Below are positions 1 through 11,724 of a stretch of 64,000 bases of DNA, piece after piece (position 1 is the stretch's first letter; every line of letters starts with the position of its first letter). The notes under the pieces were generated by a model, which did no database searches, had not been told where the DNA came from, and saw only the letters and a list, made by a program, of their open reading frames with translations. Source of the DNA: Macrostomum hystrix (taxonomy: Eukaryota; Platyhelminthes; Macrostomidae). The stretch is from positions 30,162,501-30,226,500 of the forward strand of contig CATNEN010000038.1 of NCBI GenBank assembly GCA_950097015.1, in the 5' to 3' direction. A program made the position numbers and the translations under genes.

Positions 1-111
1 GCGTCGCATTCGGTAACTAGATCGTCCAGTTGTTGACAATTCGTAGCTGAAGCTGAAGCGGCTGGCAATGATCTGATCGACTGGCTGGGCGTCGATGTGA
101 TCGAACCAGAT
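1..111 (-). CDS. Dystrophin-like exon 23 (truncated by window edge)
   Basis: At least 111 bp. Acceptor CACCCTGTTCTAG is followed by one base that completes an Ala codon with exon 22 (phase 2). The chosen frame reads SGSITSTPSQSIRSLPAASA then NCQQLDDLVTECDA. A second frame is also open, but the phase carried from exon 22 selects this one. The donor and all later exons lie left of the window. Confidence 0.72.
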   Translation of the reverse strand, partial: MWFDHIDAQPVDQIIASRFSFSYELSTTGRSSYRMRR

Positions 112-410
112 CTAGAACAGGGTGCGGTTTTGTAGAATTATTGTAGTGGCGCTGGGACCTTTGTGAGTCGACGCTAATTTGGGACGCAGCCGCTGAGAAA
201 AGGCTTCATGAGCTTTTGTCATAAAATGAAAAGACAGTCCTCCTTCAAGTGTCGTAAAAATTATGATTCTTAAACATATTTATTCGCCCAATTTCAGATG
301 GGTGAATTGAACAACTGTGAAGCCTCACAAACGATAAGCTAATAAATTTCACGATTTGAGAATAAAAATCAATACTTTATGTCAAGCACTGCCTCAATAT
401 TCATCCCCAA

Positions 411-968
411 TCAATCCCACATTCTCCCATCTAATCTGACCCACAATCTCCCATCCAATCTGACCCACATTCTCACATCCAATGTACCCCACATTCTCAC
501 ATCCAATCTGACCCACATTCTCACATCCAATCTGACCCACATTCTCACATCCAATCTGACCCACATTCTCCCATCTAATCTGACCCACATTCTCCCATCT
601 AATCTGACCCACATTCTCCCATCCAATGTACCCCACATTCTCACATCCAATCTGACCCACATTCTCCCATCCAATCTGACCCACGTTCTCCCATCCAATC
701 TACCCCACATTCACCCATCCAATCTGACCCACGTTCTCACATCCAATCTGACCCACATTCTCACATCCAACCTACCCCACATTCACCCATCCAATCTACC
801 AAACATTCACCCATCCAATCTACCAAACATTCACCCATCCAATCTGACCCACATTCTCACATCCAATCTACCCCACATTCACCCATCCAATCTGACCCAC
901 ATTCTCACATCCAATCTACCCCACATTCAGCTGTCCAATCTGACCCACATTCTCCCATCCAGTCTTAC
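411..968. repeat. 24-bp minisatellite, ~23 copies
   Basis: Tandem units containing CCCACATTCTCACATCCAAT, with variants CTAC/CTGA and ACCCAT/ACATTC. It lies in intron 22. The unit is a multiple of 3, which keeps several frames open on both strands; these are not genes. Confidence 0.95.
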
Positions 969-1487
969 GTTACATGTACTCGTACTTTCTGCCATTCGCT
1001 CTACTCACTTTATTAATCAATTTCAACCTAATTTTATCTATCTTGATGTTTTCTCCTTCACTTTGCATTTGGTTTGTTGTAAACAAAATTAAAAGAAAAC
1101 ACGGAGAAGTAAATTAACTGCTTGTAGTAAATACTCGATTCTAAGCTCGTATCTCTTAAAAAATCACATAGAAACGCCAATCAGGAACGATCGATACCCT
1201 GCAGTTTTAGCCTTCTGTGAGCCAAAACAACTTTCCTTCTGGGGATAAATCGATTTCTGGAAATTACGCTCGCAGTTGTGCTGTCGGGAAAGTAGAGAAA
1301 AATACACTATATGCATGCGTATACATGTATATTTGAACCTACGCAATGACTAGAATATAAACATGAGAAGACTAGCTAGCAGATTCTGTTTTTGACAATA
1401 ATCGGAATTACATATAGAGTCTGAAAGTTGGGCCAATTCGGATATATTATATGCTAATGGTTTTAGATTCTAGTTAACCAGTTCTTG

Positions 1488-2375
1488 CTTCGATTCCGGC
1501 AACGGCTACTGCCGCGATTCCACTACAACTGCTTTCTTGCTTCGATTCCAGTGTAACTTCTTTCCTGCTTCGATTCTAGCTACGGATACTGCTGCGATTC
1601 CAGTACAACTGCTTTCTCGCTTCGATTCTAGCTACGGATACTGCTGCGATTCCAGTACAACTGCTTTCTCGCTTCGATTCTAGCTACGGATACTGCTGCG
1701 ATTCCAGTGAAACTGCTTTCTCGCTTCGATTCTAGCTACGGATACTGCTGCGATTCCAGTGAAACTGCTTTCTTGCTTCGATTCCAGTGTAACTGCTTTC
1801 TTACTTCGATTCCAGCTATGGATACTGCTGCGATTCCAGTACAACTGCTTTCTCGCTTCGATTCTAGCTACGGATACTGCTGCGATTCCAGTGTAACTGC
1901 TTTCTTGCTTCGATTCTAGCTACGGATACTGCTGCGATTCCAGTACAACTGCTTTCTCGCTTCGATTCTAGCTACGGATACTGCTGCGATTCCAGTACAA
2001 CTGCTTTCTTACTTCGATTCCAGCTATGGATACTGCTGCGATTCCAGTACAACTGCTTTCTCGCTTCGATTCTAGCTACGGATACTGCTGCGATTCCAGT
2101 GAAACTGCTTTCTTGCTTCGATTCCAGTGTAACTGCTTTCTTACTTCGATTCCAGCTATGGATACTGCTGCGATTCCAGTACAACTGCTTTCTTACTTCG
2201 ATTCCAGCTATGGATACTGCTGCGATTCCAGTACAACTGCTTTCTTGCTTCGATTCCAGCTACGGATACTGCTGCGATTCCAGTGTAACTGCTTTCTTGC
2301 TTCGATTCCAGCTACGGATACTGCTGCGATTCCAGTACAACTGCTTTCTTGCTTCGATTCCATCTACGGATACTT
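1488..2375. repeat. 52-bp minisatellite, ~17 copies
   Basis: Units join GATTCCAGTACAACTGCTTT and TTCGATTCTAGCTACGGATA. It lies in intron 22. The unit shares its GCTGCGATT...CGATTCCAGCTACGG kernel with the next array. Confidence 0.93.
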
Positions 2376-3014
2376 GCTAACTTAACAAAAATAAAATAAT
2401 AATCGATTCCAATAGAAAACTATCAGGTGTCAAAAATTGGCGCCAATTTAACTATCATAACATCGAGAACATGTTGGTTCATATCTGTCTAGTACTTACT
2501 AGGTTCAAGCTTAAGTTCTATGCATGTGTTAGGCTATAAAACATTCTTTCATATCTTCCCAGGTCACAGTCGCACCCTACTCCCCTTAGCAACAGATGTG
2601 TCCAGATCAAATATTATCCTTCCCTATAAGCCAGCCTTCTATTCCAACGTGAAATATACGCTGGGAGATTGTTAGGAAGTGTAGAGTACTACAAAATTTC
2701 TCGTCTCTCAATTCCATCGCGAGCTAGTACGAGTACTTGTAACTAGAATAAATCTACTACGATGATGACAGGTGAGTTAAGAGGCTTGATTGAGGCACAC
2801 GGAGCACTTAACAAGTCCTATGCGAGTTTGTGTTGACACTGCCATCACAGGTACAAGTGTTTTATTGCTTTCTAATCGGTCCTGACAATCTAGCAGCATT
2901 AGCTTCAGATACTTATGATTTACTTTGGACCAATGACAACGTAGACAAGGATTAAAATATATAAAAATAGAAAACTTCTTTTGCGCGAATGATCTACCCT
3001 TATAATTTTCAGCA

Positions 3015-3830
3015 GTAAAGGGTCTTGCTGCGATTCTTCAAAAAGTTCCTGCTTCGATTCCAGCTACGGGTCTTGCTGCGATTCTTTAAAAACTTCGATT
3101 CCAGCTATGGGTCTTGCTGCGATTCTTCAAAAACTTCGATTCCAGCAATGGGTCTTGCTGCGATTTTTTAAAAACTTCGATTCCAGCTATGGGTCTTGCT
3201 GCGATTCTTTAAAAACTTCGATTCCAGCTATGGGTCTTGCTGCGATTCTTTAAAAACTTGGATTCCAGTTACGAGTCTTGCTGCGATTCTTAAAAAACTT
3301 GGATTCCAGTTATGGGTCTTGCTGCGCTTCTTTAAAAACTTGGATTCCAGTTACGAGTCTTGCTGCGATTCTTTAAAAACTTGGATTCCAGTTACGAGTC
3401 TTGCTGCGATTCTTAAAAACTTGGATTCCAGCTATGGGTCTTGCTGCGCTTCTTTAAAAACTTGGATTCCAGTTACGAGTCTTGCTGCGATTCTTAAAAA
3501 ACTTGGATTCCAGTTACGAGTCTTGCTGCGATTCTTTAAAAACTTGGATTCCAGTTACGAGTCTTGCTGCGATTCTTAAAAACTTGGATTCCAGCTATGG
3601 GTCTTGCTGCGCTTCTTTAAAAACTTCGATTCCAGCAATGGGTCTTGCTGCGATTCTTTAAAAACTTGGATTCCAGTTACGAGTCTTGCTGCGATTCTTA
3701 AAAACTTGGATTCCAGCTACGGGTCTTGCTGCGCTTCTTTAAAAACTTCGATTCCAGCTATGGGTCTTGCTGCGATTCTTAGAAAACTTCGATTCCAGCA
3801 ATGGGTCTTGCTGCGATTCCTACAAAAAGT
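3015..3830. repeat. ~41-bp minisatellite, ~20 copies
   Basis: Units contain TCTTGCTGCGATTCTT, a short A-run and TTCGATTCCAGCTATGGG. It lies in intron 22 and is related to the 52-bp array 640 bp away. The apparent ORFs reading LGFQL/DSSYGSCC are repeat translations. Confidence 0.92.
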
Positions 3831-3834
3831 TCAT

Positions 3835-5235
3835 GCCTCGATTTCAGCTTCTTCGGTTCTAGCTATCACTAGCTTGTTGCTACGATTCCGTCAAGGGCTT
3901 CGGTAAAAGTAGAATTTTAGGTACTTTAAAATGTGAAATATCGTGCCTAGCAAGCCCTCACACTTGTAATTAAGGGTTGTTAGCCACACACCTGGACAAG
4001 AAAAAAAGTTGACACACGCACACACACACACACACACCGTGACAGTATACTAATATATGTATTTTTCTGACAGAAAACTAAACTAGAAACGATCGAAACG
4101 CCGCTAATTGGGCCACGAGGTGCGAACGACAAGCGAACTTAAAAAAAACTAGCAGCAACAGCAGCAGCATTGATTCTCCACGCATAGAATCCAATTAGCT
4201 AACGAAGCTAAATAACCCACTGGTCGTTGAGTTTTGGCCCAGAAAATTCAAAAGCTAAATTGTAGGGAGAAAAACACAACATAACTCGCTAGTCTGCAAG
4301 TCGGATGGTGAAATTAGGCATTCCTTTTGAAATGATCAACGAGACTGCATGTTGTGACTGGCAGTCTAACATGCTAGTTTTTTTCTCCCATAAAGTACAA
4401 CCTGCCAAAACCCCGTACAGGTAGCAAATAGTTCGTATTTTAAGATTTTAGATGTGTTACTTAGATATTTTGAGTTGGGATTTGGGACTCATTGTCAATA
4501 CTTTGAGACGTCTATAATAGTTGAAATAGTTTCTGTAAATATTTTATTGAATCTAATACGAAATTTCACAGTACAGTTATTGATTAAAATCTGTCATATA
4601 TTGGCTTATTATAGTGAATAAAATACATTAGAACATAGCACACACACTCACAGACACAAAGCAATGGCAAGACGAGGCTGTTTGAGAGTGGAACTTTGGA
4701 TGGCAGACAAACTGAAGAAAGATAGGAGAGAGAGAGGGACAAACTTGGGGGCGAGTAGGGCATGCGAGCAGCAGCAGCAGCAGCAGCCTTCTGAGCACAC
4801 TGGGGCCGAGTAGGGAATGCAGGATGAAGGGGGTTAGCGCAAGAAGACAGGATGCTGGAAGATGAGGACTGATTGAATTGGGCAGGCCTGCGGGGACAGA
4901 AACACACATGAATTCCATCTCGCTAGTGAATTCAGTGAATGTCTGGCAGCAAAAGAACTGGTTGCTTCAAGACTACACTAAACTTGATTGGAGAGTTTGA
5001 AATAGGACGACAAATAAGCTGCCTGTGAGATGGCACTCGTTCAAATTGTGCATACCGCGCTTATGTTGTACTTAGAAATCTAAGCATAGCATACTGATGA
5101 GACCTTGATTTTCTCTTCAATTCGACTGGGAATGGTCAAAGGGTTATACACATCTCAATATATGTATTCACCCCATACATATATGCATGTACGTTGGCAC
5201 AATTCGTATTTATTTGCTGTTTATTCGCTTTCACA
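3835..5235. other. Non-coding part of intron 22
   Basis: AT-rich with a purine-rich, GAGA-containing patch and an (AGC)7 run at ~4765-4790. The minus-strand ORFs over 4580-4918 are low-complexity Ser/Leu/Pro and match no family I know. I see no gene. Confidence 0.6.
4008..4038. repeat. (CA)n microsatellite
   Basis: Short CA run with one CG interruption in intron 22. Confidence 0.85.
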
Positions 5236-6088
5236 GCTCACTCACATTCACAGTTGATTCACATTCACTGCTGATTTACATTCACAGTTGATTCACATTC
5301 ACAGCTCATTCACATATACAGCTCATTCACATTCACAGTTCATTCACATCCACAGCTCATTCACATTCACTGCTTATTCACATTCACGGCTCATTAAAAT
5401 TCACAGCTCATTCACATACACAGCTCATTCACATTCACAGCTCATTAAAATTCACAGCTCATTCACATTCACAGCTCATTCACATTCACAGCTCATTCAC
5501 ATTCACAGCTCATTCACATTCACAGCTCATTAAAATTCACAGCTCATTCACATACACAGCTCATTCACATTCACAGCTTATTCACATTCACAGCTCATTC
5601 ACATTCACGGCTCATTCACATTCACGGCTCATTAAAATTCACAGCTTATTCACACTCACTGCTTATTCACATTCACGGCTCATTAAAATTCACAGCTCAT
5701 TCACATTCACGGCTCATTAAAATTCACAGCTCATTCACATTCACAGCTCATTCACATTCACAGCTCATTCACATTCACGGCTCATTAAAATTCACAGCTC
5801 ATTCACATTCACAGCTCATTCACATTCACAGCTCATTCACATTCACAGCTCATTCACATTCACGGCTCATTAAAGTTCACAGCTCATTCACATTCACAGC
5901 TCATTCACATTCACAGCTCATTCACATTCACAGCTCATTCACATTCACAGCTCATTCACATTCACAGCTCATTCACATTCACAGCTCATTCACATTCACG
6001 GCTCATTCACATTCACAGCTCATTCACGTTCACAGCTTATTCACATTCACGGCTCATTAAAATTCACAGCTCATTCACATTCACAGTC
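5235..6088. repeat. 17-bp minisatellite, ~50 copies
   Basis: Unit ATTCACAGCTCATTCAC with variants (CGGCTC, TTAAAATT). It lies in intron 22 and ends 11 nt from the exon-22 donor. Confidence 0.95.
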
Positions 6089-6099
6089 CTGTAACTCAC

Positions 6100-6489
6100 G
6101 CCACCTCGGACGCGGCGCTAACGCTGTCATCAGACTGCGCAGCAAAGGCTGCTTCATTCCGTTCAGCAGCCAATAGTAGAGCTTCTCTACACTGGCGCAA
6201 CAGTGTCAGCACCTCAGTTTTAGCGTAGGTCGATTCGGCGCAGATTAACGGACACGAGCGGAGTAGAGTTTTATTATCGATAGCGTTAAATTCGCGGCGA
6301 TCATTTCGATTGCTTGGATCGGAATCAATAAGCAATGCTTCGGCTTGAACGGTAACAGCATCTAAGCGACTTAACAAGCAGTCAGTATTATATTTGAACA
6401 ATCCAGAGCAGAGCATGTCGCTACAAGTGGTGACAGTGTGAAATTCCACAATAAACTGACGCCACTGACAAGCCGAATTCATCCAGCGA
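6100..6489 (-). CDS. Dystrophin-like exon 22, spectrin repeat
   Basis: 390-bp exon, acceptor TTTCATTTTAG, donor GTGAGT, phase 2 in and 2 out (residues 2221-2350). RWMNSACQWRQFIVEFHTVT is helix A. LLSRLDAVTVQAEALLIDSD and TEVLTLLRQCREALLLAAER form the following helices. It is Cys-rich compared with the other exons (six Cys). Its donor lies only about 11 nt from the end of the 17-bp intronic array. Confidence 0.87.
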
Positions 6490-6654
6490 CTAAAATGAAA
6501 ATACATTTATTGAAATCGATTAGTTTTTATAGACACAATAATCGCAGGATAATTTATCAGATTTGGATAATCGGTTAAACTTAGAAGGAACAATTTTCTA
6601 GGAAATTTGCTAATTGAGGGGTTAATTACTACAATTTTAATAAAACTCCCAATT

Positions 6655-6815
6655 ACATTAGCTGATGCTGGTGACCATTTGACAGGTGGGTGAAGCTACG
6701 CAGGAGTTAAGTGTCTTGCTAAAGGACACAAATTGTTCCAGCGGAGTTGGGAATCGAACCGCCAACCTTCAACTCGTGAGTCTGACACTCTAATCACCAG
6801 GCTACAACTTCCTTC
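6655..6815 (-). mobile_element. SINE-B copy (tRNA-derived)
   Basis: The reverse strand gives a degenerate tRNA head with GGCGGTTCGATTCCC-like B box, then a body TTTGTGTCCTTTAGCAAGAC. It is truncated at the 3' end. Located in intron 21. The body resembles the conserved V-domain-like core of some animal SINEs (inference). Confidence 0.6.
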
Positions 6816-7589
6816 AGTAGCAAGCCGTAAGAAAAAATGTGAAAATGAAAATAATTGTCTATCTCCCACCGAAAGGGGGCTAATATTGCTAGTCCACTGC
6901 ACTAAATGCAATACGTCCATACGTCACTACATAATGAAGGAAATAAACAGTTATTTTTTCTAGACTAAGAATATAAATTCAGAAGTTCAGAAATCTAGTA
7001 ATCTTTACTTAAAAATAAAGATTATAACAGCCAGACGGCAAATCCCTACACAATATCCTGTATCCTAACTGATCCTATCTGACTTGATGAGCGAAAACAA
7101 CTGTTCCAAACCTAGGTATAGCAATTGCATTCTGTGGACTATGAAAATACAGGTTATCTGTAATTGGTGCGCCTAGACTTCAGGACAAGCTGCAGAAATC
7201 TATCTGAAGATTTATACGAAACGCATGTGAAAGCAACAAAAGAACTATGACAAAAATTTATAAAGAAGGGAAAGCATTCTGTAACTATAGGATTCGATTA
7301 ATTCACTTAGACACAATCAGTAGCAATGAACAATGAAATAGATAATTGTCCTTTTGTGTGTCACGTCACTTCCTATGGCGTGAATGCAGTTGATAAGGAC
7401 AAAAGACTGCTACAATTGATGAATAATAAGGACTCGCAGAGTTGAAAAAAATTCCATTCACTATAAATAACCACACTTTTTAACCAAAACTTTACAACTG
7501 AGTTATTAACTTCAAAAGCGTCTATACTTTTACATAAACATATATTTCGCTGCTTTTCGTCTTGCTCCCGTCTGCATCTAATTAAGATT

Positions 7590-8235
7590 TTGCCTTTAGT
7601 TCGATTCTAGGGATAGTCTTTGGTTGGATTCTAGGAAAGGTTTCGTGTTCGATTCTAGGAAAGGTTTCGGGTTTGATTCTAGCAAAGGTTTCGTGTTCGA
7701 TTCTAGGAAAGGTTTCGGGTTTGATTCTAGCAAAGGTTTCGTGTTCGATTCTAGGAAATGTTTCGGGTTTGATTCTAGCAAAGGTTTCGGGTTTGATTCT
7801 AGGAAAGGTTTCGGGCTTGGTTCTAGGAAAGGTTTCGGGTTTGATTCTAGCAAAGGTTTCGTGTTCGATTCTAGGAAAGGTTTCGGGTTTGATTCTAGGA
7901 AAGGTTTCTGGTTAGATTCTAGGAAAGGTTTCGGTTTTTATTCTAGGAAAGGTTTCGGGTTTGATTCTAGGAAAGGTTTCGGGTTTGATTCTAGAAATGG
8001 TTTCGTATTTGATTCTAGGAAAGGTTTCGGGTTTGATTCTAGGAAAGGTTTCGGGTTGGATTCTAGAAATGGTTTCGTGCTCGATTCTAGGAAAGGTTTC
8101 GGGTTTGATTCTAGAAATGGTTTCGGGTTTGATTCTAGGAAAGGTTTCGGGTATAAATTTAAGAAAGGTTTCGGGTTTAATTTTAAGAAAGGTTTCGGGT
8201 TTCATTATAAGAAAGGTTTTGGGTAAGATTTTAGC
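7590..8235. repeat. 24-bp minisatellite, ~27 copies
   Basis: Units contain GATTCTAGGAAAGGTTTCGG. It lies in intron 21 and decays at the right edge. Long open frames on both strands (DSRKGFGF, ESNPKPFL) are artefacts of the 24-bp period. Confidence 0.95.
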
Positions 8236-8999
8236 TACCTACTCGGCATTTGGGGTGGAATGTATTATTTAGCCCATTGTATCTGCGAACAATTAAAAAG
8301 CGAAAAAACTGGTCTAGTTAAAAAAAACATTGAAAACTGCGAGTTTTTCTAAGCTACTGTGAATTTTGTAAATTCCATTCCGCACAAGTACTTTAAGCTA
8401 CGTCGTACAAGTACTAAATTTTTTAAAAGTGGAATTTGTTTTAGAAAAAGTCAATTATCAACGAGCTACAATTATCTGCGTGATTATAATAAGTTCAGGT
8501 GGGCTACGCTAGTTGATTACGCTTCGCTGAATATAGTGATTGACAGGTATAATGATTTACGGCTTAATAAACATCTATAACCGGGGGCTAATAGGCAATA
8601 GTTCTGGATTAAAAAGTCCAACATGAGCAAGCAGAAAAACAAATAACTTACTGTATTCTGGCATTCCGCTGAGCGCACGAGTGAGACATCCATGCAGTTT
8701 AATTATCGATTGCAGAGATTAGCTTGTCAGCTAAATTACATTACACATTATATTTGACAGGCACATAAGATGCTAAAATTATCAGTATATACAATCTGCT
8801 ACTAATATAGACCCCGGAATTGCTCAGTGCACTCTTTAGTGCTTTCTAGGTAGCCAATAGCAGTGTCTGTGGGATTATACTATCCTCATTGGTTGTTACC
8901 GATGTTAAGTCGTCACAAGTTATAGTATAGTCTCATAGTCTGCATAGCTACACTGTATATGGTCTTTGAAAACCACACAAAACTGTAACAACTATTAAT
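8236..8999. other. Intron 21 spacer without recognisable content
   Basis: AT-rich unique sequence. A 73-codon ORF at 8359-8580 has no recognisable motif or splice context. Confidence 0.5.
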
Positions 9000-9298
9000 A
9001 TGGTGGCAACTAGACCCGCAGCCCGCAGCACGAGGAGGCCACTCTGCCCATTTCGCTTAATCTTGAGCATGCACGCTCACACAGGTGTGTACATCTGCCC
9101 TGACTTTCTCATCCTCAGGCAGTGTACACTCTCACTGTGCCTTGGAGGTTGGCCCTCAATGGCGTAAATTGCACGACAAGCCCCCAAGCCTTCTCTCCGC
9201 GGCTGCGCCCCAAAATGAATGTGGCCTCGCCGCGGAATCGAGCTCAGGGACCTTGGTGCGAGAGGCAAACGCGTTAACCGCTCTGCCACTCGCCCGCC
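9000..9298 (-). mobile_element. SINE-A copy, near full length
   Basis: The reverse strand starts GGCGAGTGGCAGAGCGGTTA (tRNA Leu/Ser-like A box), has GAGCTCGATTCCGCGG (B box) and a body ending CTGCGGGTCTAGTTGCC. It lies in intron 21. This copy keeps both Pol III boxes and is the best reference for the family. Confidence 0.75.
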
Positions 9299-10189
9299 TA
9301 ATAACTATGGGTTAGATGTTACATTTTTATATTGTTCATACATCATGGCAAAGCAATTCCGTGTGTGGCCCCATTAACTGTTGTGCAATAGTTTCTAAAA
9401 AGCACATTCGTTTCCGGTCTTAACCTGAAGATCCTGCAGCTCTACTCAAATTTTGCCCAAGGCTGATTGAACAGTAGGAAGAAGATAAAAATTATCCCTC
9501 CCTATAGATTTCTCCCTCGATGTATCAAAAGAGCCGGACGCATTTCTATAGAAGAAATCAAATATAACAGGAAAAATAGGATCGCCAATACTGCCCCTTT
9601 AAGTCTGCATTTTCTTGCCCAAAAACACCGTCTTTTTTCAGATTTCCTAAGCTAGCTTTTTTAGGTCATACAAGTGACGACAGAAGCAAATAGCATATAC
9701 ATATGCAATAATATTACACAGGGGAGAGAATGGGAGATAAGAACACACACAGGGGGGCAGAAACGCGATAGGGGAGGCGAATGCAAAGTATCTGTACATG
9801 CGTGACGCGATCGAATTTCTTATAAAGCCTTCTTAGGCTACTAGCACATAATGGCTAGATTCTGTTTTCTACAGTCGCTCGGTGTTCGCACCTTAAATTT
9901 TGTATTCTCTTTTTTTCGTAATATTGGGCATATCGCCATGCGGAGAAAATGCAATCAGTAGGATAAGTGCAACCATTAGGCCGCTCTTCAAATTCAACCA
10001 GATCAGATGCTAGATTGATGATGCTAGCATTTTAACATGTGTATCGAAACCGTATTTTAAATACTACATTACATACTTAAAAGTAGTAGTTTTCCATAAT
10101 AAATGTTTACCTCAGTAAATATACACAAAAAATAATTTGGGAAAAATCTACAATTACAAGCAGAAATCCAATTGAGAAGTAAAAAATTC

Positions 10190-10775
10190 ACTGTTTGTGA
10201 GGCTTCCGTTTTGATAAGCATCTAGTTTGTGAGGCCTCCGCTTTGATAAGCATCTAGTTTTTTAGGCTTCCACTTTGATAAGCATTTAGTTTGTGAGGCC
10301 TCCGCTTTGATAAGCATTTAGTTTGTGAGGCCTCCGCTTTGATAAGCATTTAGTTTGTGAGGCCTCCGCTTTGATAAGCATTTAGTTTGTGAGGCTTCCA
10401 CTTTGATAAGCATCTAGTTTGTGAGGCCTCCGCTTTGATAAGCATCTAGTTTGTGAGGCCTCCGCTTTGATAAGCATTTAGTTTGTGAGGCTTCCACTTT
10501 GATAAGCATCTAGTTTGTGAGGCCTCCGCTTTGATAAGCATCTAGTTTGTGAGGCCTCCGCTTTGATAAGCATCTAGTTTGTGAGGCCTCCGCTTTGATA
10601 AGCATTTAGTTTGTGAGTTCTCCGCTTTGATAAGCATCTAGTTTGTGAGGCTTCCACTTTGATAAGCATCTAGTTTGTGAGGCCTCCGCTTTGATAATAA
10701 GCATCTAGTTTGTGAGGCCTCCGCTTTGATAAGCATCTAGTTTGTGAGGCTTCCGCGTTGAGAAACATATTGTTT
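10190..10775. repeat. 32-bp minisatellite, ~17 copies
   Basis: Unit carries TTTGTGAGGCCTCCGCTTTG and ATAAGCATCTAG. It lies in intron 21. Decayed units continue to about 10870, close to the exon-21 donor at 10954. Confidence 0.94.
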
Positions 10776-10954
10776 TTCGGCTTTGAGAAACTTTTGTTTG
10801 CGAGATTGTCTGCTTTGAGAAACGTTTTGTTTGTGAGGCTTCTGCTTCAGTTGAGGCACCCGTTTTGTGAGACGAGTTTGAGCATGTGAGACACAGTAGC
10901 ATTCGTGTGTAAAAATATTCTACTGGTTTGCAAAAAAAGTATTAAAAAACTTAC

Positions 10955-11126
10955 CCAGTAGCAAAAAGCATTTTCTTGCACCTGTCTAACTGGCTGCTCA
11001 AATTAAACAGCTGAGTAGTGGTAAGCAGGTGATTAGACCTAGCGAAAGCAGCCTCGCAAGCCGCTAATTCTTCCGCTAAATCTCCAGCATCTGCAGGTAT
11101 GGGCAGTTTAGGCAAATCAAAAGTAG

Positions 11127-11163
<37 letters not shown>

Positions 11164-11487
11164 AGGAACCATAGAGAAATCTGAGGCAGAGCCGCCAGAC
11201 GAAGTCCTACTTCGAGCGGCAGAGCTGCGCGGATATCGCTGGCCTATTGTCTCTGTGAGGCGCTGGAGTCGCTGCTTCAATTCGGAAGCCAATTTGTCTC
11301 GCTGGCCATCGGTTGTCGATCGAATCCGACCAACATTGGTTTTAGCAGCGTCAGCAGCTGTCAAATCTTCAACGTTGAACTGAGAAGACTGCGACGGTGG
11401 CGACTGCCAAGTCAGGCAGCTCAAATCGCGGAAGCCTCTGCGCTGAAGTTGCTCAGTTAGGGAGGCCATGCGACGCTCGGAAGATGG
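10955..11487 (-). CDS. Dystrophin-like exon 21, rod with poly-Gln
   Basis: 533-bp exon (residues 2044-2220 plus 2 nt), acceptor TTTTTTGTTCAG, donor GTAAGT, phase 0 in and 2 out. RRMASLTEQLQRRGFRDLSC and DKLASELKQRLQRLTETIGQ are basic/helical. A 12-Gln tract (CAG repeats, 11128-11163) follows, then DAGDLAEELAACEAAFARSN and SSQLDRCKKMLFATG. The apparent TAA after ATG is created by the donor GGGTAAGT and is not the protein end. Confidence 0.87.
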
Positions 11488-11568
11488 CTGAACAAAAAAT
11501 AATATGAAAAGTTGTACGAATGTATGCGTAAACATTCATCAATACTTTACATTGAAACTATTTCTTAC

Positions 11569-11682
11569 CTGACCCGAGTTAGCAAGGTCTTGCAGAGAAG
11601 ACAGTTCAGCTGCCAACTGGTGAGTAGAGTTGAAGAATGAAACCTCTTTTTCTAGGCAGGACAGCTTGTCGCGCCAGAATGC
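11569..11682 (-). CDS. Dystrophin-like exon 20, spectrin-repeat helix
   Basis: 114-bp phase-0 exon (residues 2006-2043), acceptor TTTGTCTCTACAG, donor GTAAGA. AFWRDKLSCLEKEVSFFNST is a helix A with the Trp, continuing into HQLAAELSSLQDLANSGQ. Intron 20 downstream is only 81 bp and array-free, unusual for this gene. Confidence 0.86.
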
Positions 11683-11724
11683 CTGTAGAGACAAAAGCAT
11701 AATTACATATTCGTTCGTGTTCGT

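Noticed and set aside
379-1092. 237-codon plus-strand ORF (THILTSNL repeats)
   Set aside because: 24-bp array translation within intron 22. No signal peptide or conserved domain.
4584-4918. Minus-strand ORFs, Ser/Leu/Pro-rich
   Set aside because: Low-complexity purine-rich strand read backwards. Two overlapping frames are equally open, with no homology and no splice sites in phase with exon 22 or 23.
8359-8580. 73-codon plus ORF
   Set aside because: No motif, splice context or codon bias; expected by chance in AT-rich DNA.
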